In this document: one piece after another, positions 8,879 through 17,861 of the stretch
Numbering within the stretch: position 1 is the stretch's first letter
How the letters are laid out: each line of letters begins with the position of its first letter
DNA from: Planctomycetota bacterium
GTDB lineage: Bacteria; Planctomycetota; UBA1135
Assembly: GCA_027623295.1 (NCBI GenBank)
Contig: JAQBXR010000002.1
Span: 1 to 53,822 of the forward strand
Reading direction: 5' to 3'
DNA length: 53,822 nucleotides
Notes under the pieces: model-generated
The model's input: the letters and a program-made list of their open reading frames with translations, nothing else
What the model was told of the DNA's origin: nothing
Databases searched by the model: none
Position numbers and translations under genes: made by a program

Positions 8879-10602
8879 GCAGCGATTCCTTGACCTTGCC
8901 TCCAGGCTTACTCGAGATTCTTGCAAAAGAAACCGGGCAGGACCTAATTGAGCTGCGCAAGTTAAGGGACCAGGCCTCCTCAAGTGGTCAGTCTTTTGAC
9001 CGCGTTTTGCTCACTCGAGGTCTCGACGAAACTGCCATTTTGCGCGCTTTTGCTGAGGACCTGGAGATGGAGTTCTTGGAAGAGTTTAAAGGGGTTCAAG
9101 TTCCGAGCGCCTTTGTAGATAACGTTCCACTCTCCTTTGCGCGTGCCCACAACATGGTTGGCATGGCCATGGACGGGAATGAGTTGCTGGTTGCTTGTGC
9201 GCACCCCCTCGACATTCACCCGCAAGATGACCTCATGTCGATGGTCCCTTGCAGCGTGCGTTTTGCCTTGGCACCCAAGGGCGAAATCACCGAGCTGGTA
9301 AACCGTGCCTTCCGTCACCGCGCGGATGGCGTGGAAGACGCCTTGGGTGACCTTGAAGGTGCTGACATCGCAGGTCTCGCTGCTGAGATTAATGAAAGCG
9401 AGGACCTGCTTGACGTCGCTAATAAGGCGCCGATCATCAAGTTGGTCAACTCAGTGTTGTTCCAGGCATTGAAGTTACGTGCCTCCGATGTGCACTTTCA
9501 GCCTTACACTGACCGCATGCAGGTGCGTTTCCGCATTGACGGCATTCTCTACGACATGGAGGGAATCCCTAAGAAAGCGCAAGATGCGATTACATCGCGC
9601 ATCAAGGTGATGGGGCAAATGGACATTGCGGAACGTCGCTTGCCGCAAGATGGACGCGCTTCGATTCGCATCGGCGATAGTGAGGTGGACGTCCGTATCT
9701 CCGTGGTGCCGACTGCAGAAGGCGAGAGATGTGTCTTGCGTTTGCTGGATAAAACAGCGCGTTCTTATGACTTGGAGCACATCGGTCTTGATGAAAAGAA
9801 TCTCAAGACGCTCAGACATTTCCTCAACTTTCCGCACGGAATCATTCTCGTCACCGGCCCTACGGGTTCTGGAAAAACCACTACCTTATATGGTGGATTG
9901 ACTGAAATTAGTACGGGTGAGAAGAACATCCTCACCATTGAGGACCCGGTCGAGTATCAGTTAGATGGTATCTCACAGGTACAGGTCAATACGAAGAAGG
10001 GACTTACCTTTGCCGCTGGCTTGCGCTCTTTCTTACGTCAGGACCCTGACGTTATGATGGTCGGTGAGATTCGAGATCTTGAAACTGCTGAAATCGCGAT
10101 TAGAGCTGCAATCACTGGTCACTTGGTGTTTTCAACGGTTCACACCAATGATGCTCCTAGTACCGTGACTCGCCTGATTGACCTCGGCCTAGAGTCCTAC
10201 TTGGTGTCCTCTTCTTTGGTGCTCGTTATCGCGCAACGGCTTGTGCGTACCATGTGCCAAACCTGCCTCACCTGGGTGGAACCCAATGAACAAGAAATTG
10301 CCACGCTTCGCGCCATTGGCGTTGAACGCGAGATGTTGCCGGAAGGCAAATTCGCACGTTCCCCGGGTTGCGAAGATTGCTTCCATTCCGGCTACCAAGG
10401 CCGAACCGCCATTTACGAGTTGCTACCCATGACGGAAACTCTGCGTGAATTGGTCATGAATAACGTTTCTGCTGCAGAGCTCAAGCGTGCTGCTATTGCA
10501 AGTGGCATGAGAACTTTGCGTCAGGATGGAACCTCCAAAGTACTCGCTGGGCAAACTTCTCCTGCAGAAGTCATGCGCGTGACTCAATTGGACATTATTT
10601 AA
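8875..10602 (+). CDS. gspE: Type II secretion ATPase GspE
   Basis: Cytoplasmic secretion ATPase that powers pseudopilus assembly at the inner membrane. The 575 aa comprise an N-terminal GspE domain, then the AAA-type motor. Visible motifs are Walker A GPTGSGKTTT (about 328-337), Asp box (TIEDPVEYQ), Walker B (DPDVMMVGEIRD) and His box (GHLVFSTVHTND). A zinc-binding four-Cys segment (CQTC and CEDC) follows. The start is GTG, overlapping the gspD stop as GTGA, which implies translational coupling. The first residues MSSDSLTLPPGLLEILAKETG align with the usual N-terminal domain. gspF follows after 19 nt. Confidence 0.96.
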   Translation: MSSDSLTLPPGLLEILAKETGQDLIELRKLRDQASSSGQSFDRVLLTRGLDETAILRAFAEDLEMEFLEEFKGVQVPSAFVDNVPLSFARAHNMVGMAMDGNELLVACAHPLDIHPQDDLMSMVPCSVRFALAPKGEITELVNRAFRHRADGVEDALGDLEGADIAGLAAEINESEDLLDVANKAPIIKLVNSVLFQALKLRASDVHFQPYTDRMQVRFRIDGILYDMEGIPKKAQDAITSRIKVMGQMDIAERRLPQDGRASIRIGDSEVDVRISVVPTAEGERCVLRLLDKTARSYDLEHIGLDEKNLKTLRHFLNFPHGIILVTGPTGSGKTTTLYGGLTEISTGEKNILTIEDPVEYQLDGISQVQVNTKKGLTFAAGLRSFLRQDPDVMMVGEIRDLETAEIAIRAAITGHLVFSTVHTNDAPSTVTRLIDLGLESYLVSSSLVLVIAQRLVRTMCQTCLTWVEPNEQEIATLRAIGVEREMLPEGKFARSPGCEDCFHSGYQGRTAIYELLPMTETLRELVMNNVSAAELKRAAIASGMRTLRQDGTSKVLAGQTSPAEVMRVTQLDII

Positions 10603-10621
10603 TCCCTGACCAAGACCGAAA

Positions 10622-11920
10622 ATGCCGGTTTACGAATGGAAAGGTTTTAACAGCAAAGGCAAAAAAGCCTCTGGTGTCATCGATGCTGATTCACCGCGCG
10701 ATGCCCGCGCGAAATGCAAGAGGCAAAGTATGTTGGTCACGGATCTTTCGGAGATTCGTTCTGGCAAGAAGAAGCGCACGGCCATTGTGGCTGGAGGCAA
10801 GACGGCGCGCATAGAGAACAAGCAAATTGCTAAGTTTAAAAAGCGATTTGAAGCTGCGCGGGGCCGCAAAGAAGGTGGAGTCCGCAGCAAGGGTCGCACC
10901 GATGAAGTGGCAACCTTTACGCGTCAACTGGCCACGTTGACGAAGGCAGGGATTCCTATTACCGAAGCTCTGCGTGCCATCATTGAGCAAACCGAAACGA
11001 AGCGTCTCAATATTTTGTACCGCGACGTACGTGAGCGCATTTCACAGGGAACCCCAACCGCAGACGCTTTAGCGGCCCACCCGGACTACTTTGATTCCCT
11101 CAACGTATCCATGGTGCGTGCCGGCGAGGCTTCCGGGCATTTGGATTCGGTGTTGTTGAAAATGTCTGATTTCATGTCGGAGCAAAGTCGTGTACGCAAT
11201 AAAGTCCAAGCGGCCATGATGTACCCGGTGGTCATGTTGTTCGTGGGTTTAGGTGTGATTGGTTTGCTGATCGGCTTCGTAGTGCCCAAGATTACTTTGA
11301 TGCTCGAGAGTCAAGGTAGTAAACTACCCCTACCCACTCAGATTCTCCAGGGCGCTTCCGATTTCCTTGTGGGATATTGGTGGGTACTTATCATTTTGTT
11401 CATTTTTTGCGCTTTAGGGTTCAACCTGATTTACTCCTCTGACAAGGGAAGGCTCAAAGTGGACACCACCGTGCTAAGACTGCCTGTTTTTGGCGATTTG
11501 CTCAAAAAACAAGCCATTGCGCGGTTTGCGCAAACTTTTGCAACTCTCATGGCTTCTGGAGTTCCAGTGGTACGCTGTTTGGAGGTAAACCGAACCGTAC
11601 TCGGCAACCGTCTCATGGAGAACACCATTGATGACGTGCGCAAGAAAATCATTGAGGGCGCCGATATCGCTGGACCTATTAAGGAATCTGGTGTGTTCCC
11701 CCCTCTCCTCGGATACATGATTGCTGTTGGAGAACAATCGGGCGAACTCGATTCCATGATGCAGCAAATTGGAGATTCCTACCAAGATGAAGTGGAAATC
11801 GCTACGCAAAAGCTGACTGCCCTCATTGAGCCGATTCTGATCCTGGTCCTAGCGGTCATGGTCGGCTTTATCATCATGGCCATCCTGTGGCCGGTCCTGC
11901 AAATGACCTCAAACTTTTAG
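10622..11920 (+). CDS. gspF: Type II secretion inner-membrane platform protein GspF
   Basis: Polytopic inner-membrane platform protein that links the ATPase to the pseudopilins. The 432 aa have the family start MPVYEWKGFNSKGKK and a basic linker (residues 50-100). Two T2SSF domains follow (TRQLATLTKAGIPITEAL and FAQTFATLMASGVPVVRCL). Three membrane segments are clear (about 203-228, 250-270 and 400-425; the last ends VGFIIMAILWPVLQM). It sits between gspE and gspG with 19-nt and 2-nt gaps, the normal order. Confidence 0.96.
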   Translation: MPVYEWKGFNSKGKKASGVIDADSPRDARAKCKRQSMLVTDLSEIRSGKKKRTAIVAGGKTARIENKQIAKFKKRFEAARGRKEGGVRSKGRTDEVATFTRQLATLTKAGIPITEALRAIIEQTETKRLNILYRDVRERISQGTPTADALAAHPDYFDSLNVSMVRAGEASGHLDSVLLKMSDFMSEQSRVRNKVQAAMMYPVVMLFVGLGVIGLLIGFVVPKITLMLESQGSKLPLPTQILQGASDFLVGYWWVLIILFIFCALGFNLIYSSDKGRLKVDTTVLRLPVFGDLLKKQAIARFAQTFATLMASGVPVVRCLEVNRTVLGNRLMENTIDDVRKKIIEGADIAGPIKESGVFPPLLGYMIAVGEQSGELDSMMQQIGDSYQDEVEIATQKLTALIEPILILVLAVMVGFIIMAILWPVLQMTSNF

Positions 11921-11922
11921 AC

Positions 11923-12336
11923 ATGAAAACCGCAAACAAAAATAAGAAGCGCGCTGGCTTTACTCTCATTGAAATCATGGTGGTGGTTTTAATCATCGGC
12001 CTATTAGTCAGTGTGGTTGGGCCTAACATTTGGAATGCTTTGGTTAAGAACCAAGCGTCGATTGCGAATACGCAGATTCGTGGCTTCCATGACGCCATGG
12101 ACCAATTCAAACTAAATAATTACAAGTGGCCTGATTCGATGGAAGCGCTTACAGAGCCAGATCCGGCAACCGGATCGCCTGTTCTAAAAAGAATCCCGCT
12201 TGATCCATGGCAGAATGAATACGTCATGGAAATAGACTCCGATGGCAAGCCCATCATCATCTGTTACGGCGCCGATGGCGTCCCTGGTGGCGAAGCGGAA
12301 AACCAAGACATCAGTTCGGAAACGATTGGGCTGTAA
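11923..12336 (+). CDS. gspG: Major pseudopilin GspG
   Basis: The major pseudopilin, the main subunit of the type II pseudopilus. From the ATG 2 nt after the gspF stop it is 137 aa. It has a basic leader ending KKRAG, prepilin peptidase cleavage before FTLIEIMVVVLIIG, and Glu at mature position 5. The mature part shows the GspG pattern (LNNYKWPDSMEALTEP, RIPLDPWQNEY, YGADGVPGGEAENQD), the last resembling the calcium-binding loop. No prepilin peptidase gene lies in the window. A longer reading that starts at 11887 would run into gspF and is not needed. After the TAA the same frame stays open to the gspH start (see the small ORF). Confidence 0.95.
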   Translation: MKTANKNKKRAGFTLIEIMVVVLIIGLLVSVVGPNIWNALVKNQASIANTQIRGFHDAMDQFKLNNYKWPDSMEALTEPDPATGSPVLKRIPLDPWQNEYVMEIDSDGKPIIICYGADGVPGGEAENQDISSETIGL

Positions 12337-12507
12337 GTGTTGAAGCTGTTCCGTCCTAACCTGGCCAATGAAAAGGGCACTGCTTTCTTAGCAGTGCCCC
12401 CGGTGGGTTTGGATTCTTGTTCAGAAGGGCCTGCTGAATCCACTAACTCTACGGGAATTAGGGTGGAGGAAAGTTTGGCCGCAATGGCTAAGAAGCATAC
12501 GCAATGA
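12337..12507 (+). CDS. Possible small protein between gspG and gspH (56 aa)
   Basis: A GTG directly follows the gspG TAA, in the same frame, and the reading frame stays open for 56 codons. It closes with a TGA that overlaps the gspH ATG as ATGA. The predicted protein (VLKLFRPNLANEKGTAFLAV... AAMAKKHTQ) resembles nothing I recognise and has no membrane segment. The ATGA junction is the same type as at gspI/gspJ, which argues for real coupled translation. Against it: no SD, and a strong hairpin inside the reading frame. It might also be a former C-terminal extension of GspG, or chance. Confidence 0.35.
   Translation: MLKLFRPNLANEKGTAFLAVPPVGLDSCSEGPAESTNSTGIRVEESLAAMAKKHTQ
12375..12399 (+). 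terminator. Hairpin downstream of gspG (attenuator or RNA-stability element)
   Basis: GGGCACTGCT - TTCTT - AGCAGTGCCC is a perfect 10-bp stem with a 5-nt loop, 38 nt after the gspG stop. AAAA precedes it, but no T-run follows, so it is a poor terminator. A stable stem after a major (pseudo)pilin gene commonly protects the upstream mRNA or reduces expression of the minor pseudopilin genes downstream; that role is my inference here. Confidence 0.6.
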
Positions 12508-13055
12508 AGATTAAGGGCGGACGCCAGGCAGGGTTTTCTCTGATCGAAATTACTGCGGTGATTATTCTCATCGCCCTTGTGGCAAGTGTTGCCATGACTC
12601 GTCTCGATGGAATCCTGCCTTCCACCCGATCCGAATCCGCCGCACGTGAGGTGCTCGCCACTCTGGACTTCGCGCGCATTCAAGCGATTGCAAAAGCGCA
12701 ACCTTACGAGGTGGTCTTTGATTTTCAAGAGCAGCGTTATGGCATCAAAATTCCCTTCGATGATGAAGGTGTTTTGATTTCCAATGAAGAAGACCGCCCC
12801 ATGCTTTCTTGGCGCAGTTTCAACGATGGAGTTGAACTCTTAGGCTTGCTGGACCCTCGCGGAGAAATCGTTTCAGAAGGGACTTACCCTCTGGTCTTTG
12901 ATTCCCAAGGAGCTTCTCGCGATGTTCATATTTACTTGGGCAACAGCGAGAATAAAGACTTCGAGTTAACCCTTCGCGTGTTATCTCTCACCGGGATTGC
13001 CAGCGTTTACCAAGGACACCTTGAACCGCAGTTCTTAATGGAAAATGATTTTTAA
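12504..13055 (+). CDS. gspH: Minor pseudopilin GspH-like
   Basis: A minor pseudopilin, 183 aa. It has a short basic leader (MKIKGGRQAG), cleavage before FSLIEITAVIILIALVASVAM, and Glu at mature position 5. The region STRSESAAREVLATLDFARIQAIAKAQ is typical of GspH/FimT proteins. It lies fourth in the operon, upstream of gspI and gspJ. Its ATG overlaps the TGA of the possible small ORF, and its end overlaps gspI by 11 bp. The symbol rests on order plus the GspH-type helix. Confidence 0.85.
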   Translation: MKIKGGRQAGFSLIEITAVIILIALVASVAMTRLDGILPSTRSESAAREVLATLDFARIQAIAKAQPYEVVFDFQEQRYGIKIPFDDEGVLISNEEDRPMLSWRSFNDGVELLGLLDPRGEIVSEGTYPLVFDSQGASRDVHIYLGNSENKDFELTLRVLSLTGIASVYQGHLEPQFLMENDF

Positions 13056-13611
13056 GAATATGCGCCATTTCTCCTCAAAGCGTGCGGGTTTCACTTTGAT
13101 TGAAATCATGGCAGCCGTAACTCTGCTTGCCATTATTTTCACCACCGTGATGCAAATCAAAGCCGGTTCGATGGCTAAGGCGACCCATGCACGAGCCCTA
13201 TCTGTGGCATCACGCTTGGGACTAACTCTGCAGCATCAAATCGAAGCTGGTATGGTTCCGGAGCTCTTCGACGGATTCGAAGGTGATTTCTCGGAAGAAG
13301 GCTTCGGCAAGTTCCATTATATTATTGGCATTGGTGATGGCAGCGAATACTCCTCAGGTGATGGTGAAGAATCTGATTCTGAAGGTATTTGGCGTCGCTT
13401 CCGTCAAACCGAAGAGGAAGACCGCGATGAAGATGCCATGCAGCCTGAATACACGCGAGTGTTTCTGACGGTGTATTTCCCATCGGTGAAAGAGCTTGGT
13501 GAAGAAGACTCCTTCACTCTAGAAAGCATGATTGATACATGGGCGGTCTATCAAGACTTCGCCCTCTACCAAGAATTGTGGCCCGACTTGGTGGGAGAAA
13601 CCATCGAATGA
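13045..13611 (+). CDS. gspI: Minor pseudopilin GspI-like
   Basis: Pseudopilin-type protein of 188 aa, with leader ending SSKRAG and mature start FTLIEIMAAVTLLAIIFTTVM (Glu at position 5). This agrees with GspI, part of the GspI-J-K tip complex. Unusually, it carries an acidic, low-complexity stretch (about residues 85-135, rich in D, E, G and S) where GspI proteins are normally short and ordered. GspI is usually nearer 125 aa. The start overlaps the gspH end; a second ATG at 13060 is possible. The 3' end overlaps gspJ as ATGA. I assign it by position; sequence identity beyond the helix is weak. Confidence 0.78.
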   Translation: MIFKNMRHFSSKRAGFTLIEIMAAVTLLAIIFTTVMQIKAGSMAKATHARALSVASRLGLTLQHQIEAGMVPELFDGFEGDFSEEGFGKFHYIIGIGDGSEYSSGDGEESDSEGIWRRFRQTEEEDRDEDAMQPEYTRVFLTVYFPSVKELGEEDSFTLESMIDTWAVYQDFALYQELWPDLVGETIE

Positions 13612-14459
13612 AACGTGGTTTCACTCTTCTTGAGGTCATGATTTCCCTGGCCATCATGGGCATGGTCATGGCGACAGTCATGGAAACTGTGAACCAAACG
13701 CGGTCGGCGGTGGATGCCATCCACAATGTGATGGAAACCGAAAATACGGGCCCACGGATTTTGCAAACGATGCGCCGCGACTTGGAAGCTCTTGCCATCT
13801 ACGATGCTGCGGAGTACAAGGTTTTGAAAGGGGTCAATCAAACCCAAATGGGTGCTGAAGCCGACCGCATAGATTTGATTGTGCGTAAAAAGGGAACTGT
13901 CCCGGTGGATTTGCCTACCCGTATAAAAACGGTTTTCGCCCCTTTCAATGAGGTTGGTTACCGCTTGCGCCAAAACCCCTTGCGCCCTGATTTCCTAGAG
14001 CTTTACCGACGTGAAGATTCTCTAGTCGATGGAGACCCGTTTCGCGATGGTTCCTTCACGATGGTATATGATCGAATTATCAGCCTAGATATTCGCTACG
14101 CTGAAGAGCCTGAAAGCCAAATCGTTTGGCTTGACTCGTGGGACAGCTTTGAGCGCGAAGGCTTACCCTATGCGATTGAAATTTTTCTCGAGATTGAAAT
14201 TCAACCGCGCCGATCCTTGGAAAGCCTAAACATTCTAGGAGCCAACCTGGCACGCCTTGAATACACCGACGTAATCCACATTCCGGAAGAAACCCGGTGG
14301 CGCTTCCGCAATCGGATTCATCCAGGCATGCCTGGCACTGACGATCCCGATGCTGCTCAAGTCCCAGGGCAAGGCGCTACCGGCGCTGATGGGGCTCTAA
14401 ACGGGGCTTCGGAGGGCGCTGCTCCAACGAGTGGCGACAGGGCCATCTCTGGCGGCTAG
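13608..14459 (+). CDS. gspJ: Minor pseudopilin GspJ-like
   Basis: A 283-aa pseudopilin with a very short leader (MKRG) before FTLLEVMISLAIMGMVMATVM. The body has the GspJ-type pattern of an early RxxLxxxRRDLEALAIYDAAE helix and a long beta-rich C-terminal part, ending in a Gly/Ala/Pro-rich tail. The ATG overlaps the gspI stop (ATGA), so I reject the longer reading from 13539. It is last in the operon: gspK, L, M, C and the prepilin peptidase are absent here. It converges on serS with a 12-bp gap and no visible terminator. Confidence 0.82.
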   Translation: MKRGFTLLEVMISLAIMGMVMATVMETVNQTRSAVDAIHNVMETENTGPRILQTMRRDLEALAIYDAAEYKVLKGVNQTQMGAEADRIDLIVRKKGTVPVDLPTRIKTVFAPFNEVGYRLRQNPLRPDFLELYRREDSLVDGDPFRDGSFTMVYDRIISLDIRYAEEPESQIVWLDSWDSFEREGLPYAIEIFLEIEIQPRRSLESLNILGANLARLEYTDVIHIPEETRWRFRNRIHPGMPGTDDPDAAQVPGQGATGADGALNGASEGAAPTSGDRAISGG

Positions 14460-14471
14460 TTCACGGCTGCG

Positions 14472-15752
14472 CTAGGCGTTTCCGCGGAGCACCGTGTCGC
14501 CGCCCAAGTAAGGCCGCAAAACTTCAGGGACGTAAATCGTGCCATCGGCCAGCTGGTGATTTTCCATTAAGGCAATCAACACCCGTGGCGAAGCAATCAC
14601 CGTATTGTTCAAGGAGTGGCAAAACTGAGGCTTGCCCTTGCCTTCAGGGCGATAACGCAAGTTCAGACGGCGCGTTTGGAAGTCATGAAAGCGTGATGCC
14701 GAATGAGTCTCGCCATAAGCACCACGACTAGGCATCCAGGTTTCGATATCGAACTTCTGTACCTGGCCTTGGCCTAAATCTCCGGTACAAACATTGACCA
14801 CGCGATATGGCAACTCCAATAGATTCATTAGATCCGTGGCGTGGCCCAACATACGTTTGTGCTCTTCGAGGGACCAAGCTTCATCGGATGGGCCGAGAAC
14901 CACTTGCTCGACCTTCCAGAACTGATGCACGCGATAAAGTCCCTTGGTGTCCTTGCCGTAGGTTCCAGCTTCCCGACGATAACACGGAGACAAGGCAACG
15001 CGTCTCACTGGGAGATTGTGGAAGTCCAAAGTTTCACCGGAGTGAATGGAAGTCAGTGGAACTTCAGAAGTGCCCACCAGGGCTAGATCATCGCGTTCGG
15101 CAAGATAAGCCTGTTCCTCTCCGCCAGGAAAGTAACCAGTCCCCTCCATGCAAGCACGGTTGACTAAGGTTGGAACCGAGACCATTTCAAAGCCTCGCTT
15201 CATCATGTGATCTAAAGCAAGGTTCAGAACGGCACGTTCTAAACGTGCGGCATCTCCCAGCAAGAGGTAATTGCGAGACCCAGCGATTTTGACACCACGC
15301 TTGATATCAATCACCCCAATTTTTTCGCCGAGGTCATCGTGGGTTTGAATTTCAAAGTCCTTCTCCGGAATGGGTCCAGAAACTGAGAGTTCAACATTGC
15401 CGCCATCATCTAGGCCATCGGGAACATCTGCGGCAGGTGGCATAGGTAAACGCATGGCGAAATCCTTCACCACCACGCGCAACTCATGCTCTTGCTGTTC
15501 GAGCTCCTTGAGTTCGGCCTTCTTGCTGCGTTGGACGCCAAGTGCCACTTTACGTTCTTCAGAGGACATCTTGCCCAACTCAGAAGACGAAGCTTTTAAG
15601 TCAGCGCGAAGCCCTTCGACCTGCTGTAAAACCAAGCGATGATTGCGGTCGTTCTCAAGAAAACCATCGACCACTTCAGGGTCCATACGTTTTCGTTTTG
15701 CAGCATCGCGGACTTCATCCGCATGCTCCCTTACCCATTTGGCATCAAGCAC
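14472..15752 (-). CDS. serS: Seryl-tRNA synthetase
   Basis: Cytosolic class II synthetase that charges tRNA-Ser. At 426 aa it has the usual length. The N-terminal coiled-coil arm (about 1-105) is followed by class II motif 1 (MMKRGFEMVSVPTLVN), motif 2 (SPCYRREAGTYGKDTKGL), the TSEVPL serine-pocket loop and motif 3 (SPRVLIALMENHQLADG). The start is a GTG at 15752 with no SD; conserved MLDAKWVREHADEVRDA begins there. It is the last gene of a minus-strand run with the rhomboid and the secreted protein (45-bp gap). Confidence 0.97.
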   Translation of the reverse strand: MLDAKWVREHADEVRDAAKRKRMDPEVVDGFLENDRNHRLVLQQVEGLRADLKASSSELGKMSSEERKVALGVQRSKKAELKELEQQEHELRVVVKDFAMRLPMPPAADVPDGLDDGGNVELSVSGPIPEKDFEIQTHDDLGEKIGVIDIKRGVKIAGSRNYLLLGDAARLERAVLNLALDHMMKRGFEMVSVPTLVNRACMEGTGYFPGGEEQAYLAERDDLALVGTSEVPLTSIHSGETLDFHNLPVRRVALSPCYRREAGTYGKDTKGLYRVHQFWKVEQVVLGPSDEAWSLEEHKRMLGHATDLMNLLELPYRVVNVCTGDLGQGQVQKFDIETWMPSRGAYGETHSASRFHDFQTRRLNLRYRPEGKGKPQFCHSLNNTVIASPRVLIALMENHQLADGTIYVPEVLRPYLGGDTVLRGNA

Positions 15753-15797
15753 AGTATTGGTGTCGAATTCGGAGGACTATGTTGAAACGTTAGGAAC

Positions 15798-17831
15798 CTA
15801 ATTCCCAATCGTGTTGCTGATTTTCCCGAACCACGGGTGCTTCTTCAAGTTTAACGTGATTTCTGGTTTCGGGTCTTCCTTGCGTAACTCGAAAACAGCG
15901 TCCATTGGGTAGAACAAACGTTGCCACTGCGTTGCAGCTTCATCGCGCGTGGGCTTGCGAAGTTCACCTTCCTTTTCGATGGAGCCTTCCACTGTCGCTA
16001 AAATTTCGTAAAGAGGTTCACCGATGACGCGAAACCAGGTTTGCCCTTGCGCACCCTTGAGATGCAAAGTCAGGCCCTCAATGGTGACTTCACGACGGTC
16101 AACGATCACGGAAGCCTCGAGGGCGAAGGGACCACCGAGCTCAAGCGTCACAATTTCTTCGAGGTTATCAGTGACATCAAGGAAGTGAGGCAAAGACTTG
16201 TTCGGTTGCACTAAGACTTCTGCGCCATCTTTGCCTACGAAACGGGCCTGGAGGAACTGATAACGACCAATCGGAATCAAGTATTCCTTTCCTTCCATAG
16301 CAGCTAAATCCACCACCAATCCTGGGGTGTGGGAAGAATTACTGAAAAGCAAAATGCTGGCAGGGGTCAGCTTTTTAACACCCGTCACGTTGTATTGAAT
16401 ACGTCCCAGGTTCGGATTCACTGGAATCAACTCCACCGAGCTTGGAGCATCGTTGCCGGGCAACACCACTTCATACCAGCGGTCTTTTGAATCCGGCATA
16501 TAACGGGAGAATGGCCAGGAGGCTTTAGATTTCCCCAGAGTCATGGCATCTGGGCGGTAAATGAACACTTCGTTCATCAGACCTTCTGCCCAGATTTGTT
16601 TGAGCTCTGGGTAGCCATACTGCCCATCGCTATTGGTGTCATACAGAGTGAACTCACCAAAAGCAGTCTCGCTGGTATGGATCGAGATCGAGCGATAGAA
16701 CATGGCTCCCCCATCGTCCGTGGGCTCCAAGTTCAGGTTGTTGCCCTGGTAAACATCGTCTGTGGTGCCTCCGCAAATCTCCAAAGTAAATGGCCGATCC
16801 ACCCCGTCTGGGTGTTTCCGCATAACCGTGAAGGGTTCCGGAGTAGGGGGAATTCGGAAGGCCTCGGTTTCCCCAGCACCCGCTTCCAGGGTGAACTTTT
16901 GTTTGTCGACGCGTATCAAACGCACCGGTGGAGCAATCACCGGAAAGGTCATTTGCTCACCGGGTTTTGGAAACGCATTGCGCATCCAACTCCAGTGATC
17001 CAGGTCTGCAAGATCCGAGGCATGACGGACAGCCTCTGGCTTCTTGTTCTTGCCAACTTCCATAGGAGAACTGGATGCCTCAAGTTCTTCTGAAACAGGA
17101 ATGACTTCCTTATTCACTTTCTTCTCTTGGACAAACTCACCCTCCTTTGCATTTGGATCGGCAATGCCGAGAAGGTTGCGCAACTCTGCAGTGGCTGATT
17201 CCGCGGTGGAATAGATGACGTCGTTGGTTAGCCCCAAACGATCCCTAGATTCCGTAATCTTCATGGAAGCATCCAGAGCCACTTGGGCGTTTGAACCCTC
17301 TTCGTGGTAGTTCGGATGGTGAACATTCACGACTATGTTGTAAGCCAATGCGGTGTAATACATGTCCCCCGTATCTTCCAGAGCTTTTGCAAGACTAACC
17401 GCATTTTCACGCAGAATGCCCCATGAAACATCTTCACCCCGCAAGGCGGCGAGATGCTCCCGATTCACAAGCCGGAAATCCTTCACTAACAAATCATTGC
17501 GAATCTCCATCATGCTCGGAGATAGGCGCTGCAAATAGCGGTCGTAATTGCGGCCAAAATCAGAATGATAAGTGTTGGTCCAAGTCTCAATAAACAGTTC
17601 GATCCACAGGTCTAACTCAGGGTCATCTGCTCCGCTAGCACGACGCTCTGCTTTTCCCATAAAACTAAGCACTGCGTCCTCGCGGTACTGACGCAAGGCC
17701 TTCGACTTGCCATTCACGTCTCCTACCTCATTGGCCTCTAGCAAAGCAACGGTAAATTCTCTCGCTTTTACCGGGTCCTGAGGGGCGGCGGCGCAGAGTG
17801 GAACAAGCAGCAACAGGGTGGAAATCACCAT
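15798..17831 (-). CDS. Large secreted protein of unknown function
   Basis: I do not recognise the family. The 677 aa start with a signal peptide (MVISTLLLLVPLCAAAPQD, likely cleaved after AAA). The first 230 residues look helical and repeat-like. After a charged linker the rest is beta-rich. Residues about 400-415 hold DTNSDGQYG, a calcium-binding DxNxDG loop like those in EF-hand or dockerin-type repeats. There is no C-terminal anchor, so it is likely periplasmic or exported, and could be a type II secretion substrate. It lies 30 nt after the rhomboid gene and 45 nt before serS. A TAGAAT box ends 5 nt before its ATG, so a nearly leaderless transcript is possible. Confidence 0.8.
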   Translation of the reverse strand: MVISTLLLLVPLCAAAPQDPVKAREFTVALLEANEVGDVNGKSKALRQYREDAVLSFMGKAERRASGADDPELDLWIELFIETWTNTYHSDFGRNYDRYLQRLSPSMMEIRNDLLVKDFRLVNREHLAALRGEDVSWGILRENAVSLAKALEDTGDMYYTALAYNIVVNVHHPNYHEEGSNAQVALDASMKITESRDRLGLTNDVIYSTAESATAELRNLLGIADPNAKEGEFVQEKKVNKEVIPVSEELEASSSPMEVGKNKKPEAVRHASDLADLDHWSWMRNAFPKPGEQMTFPVIAPPVRLIRVDKQKFTLEAGAGETEAFRIPPTPEPFTVMRKHPDGVDRPFTLEICGGTTDDVYQGNNLNLEPTDDGGAMFYRSISIHTSETAFGEFTLYDTNSDGQYGYPELKQIWAEGLMNEVFIYRPDAMTLGKSKASWPFSRYMPDSKDRWYEVVLPGNDAPSSVELIPVNPNLGRIQYNVTGVKKLTPASILLFSNSSHTPGLVVDLAAMEGKEYLIPIGRYQFLQARFVGKDGAEVLVQPNKSLPHFLDVTDNLEEIVTLELGGPFALEASVIVDRREVTIEGLTLHLKGAQGQTWFRVIGEPLYEILATVEGSIEKEGELRKPTRDEAATQWQRLFYPMDAVFELRKEDPKPEITLNLKKHPWFGKISNTIGN

Positions 17832-17861
17832 GCCGGATTCTAGCAGGGCGCAACCTGTTGA

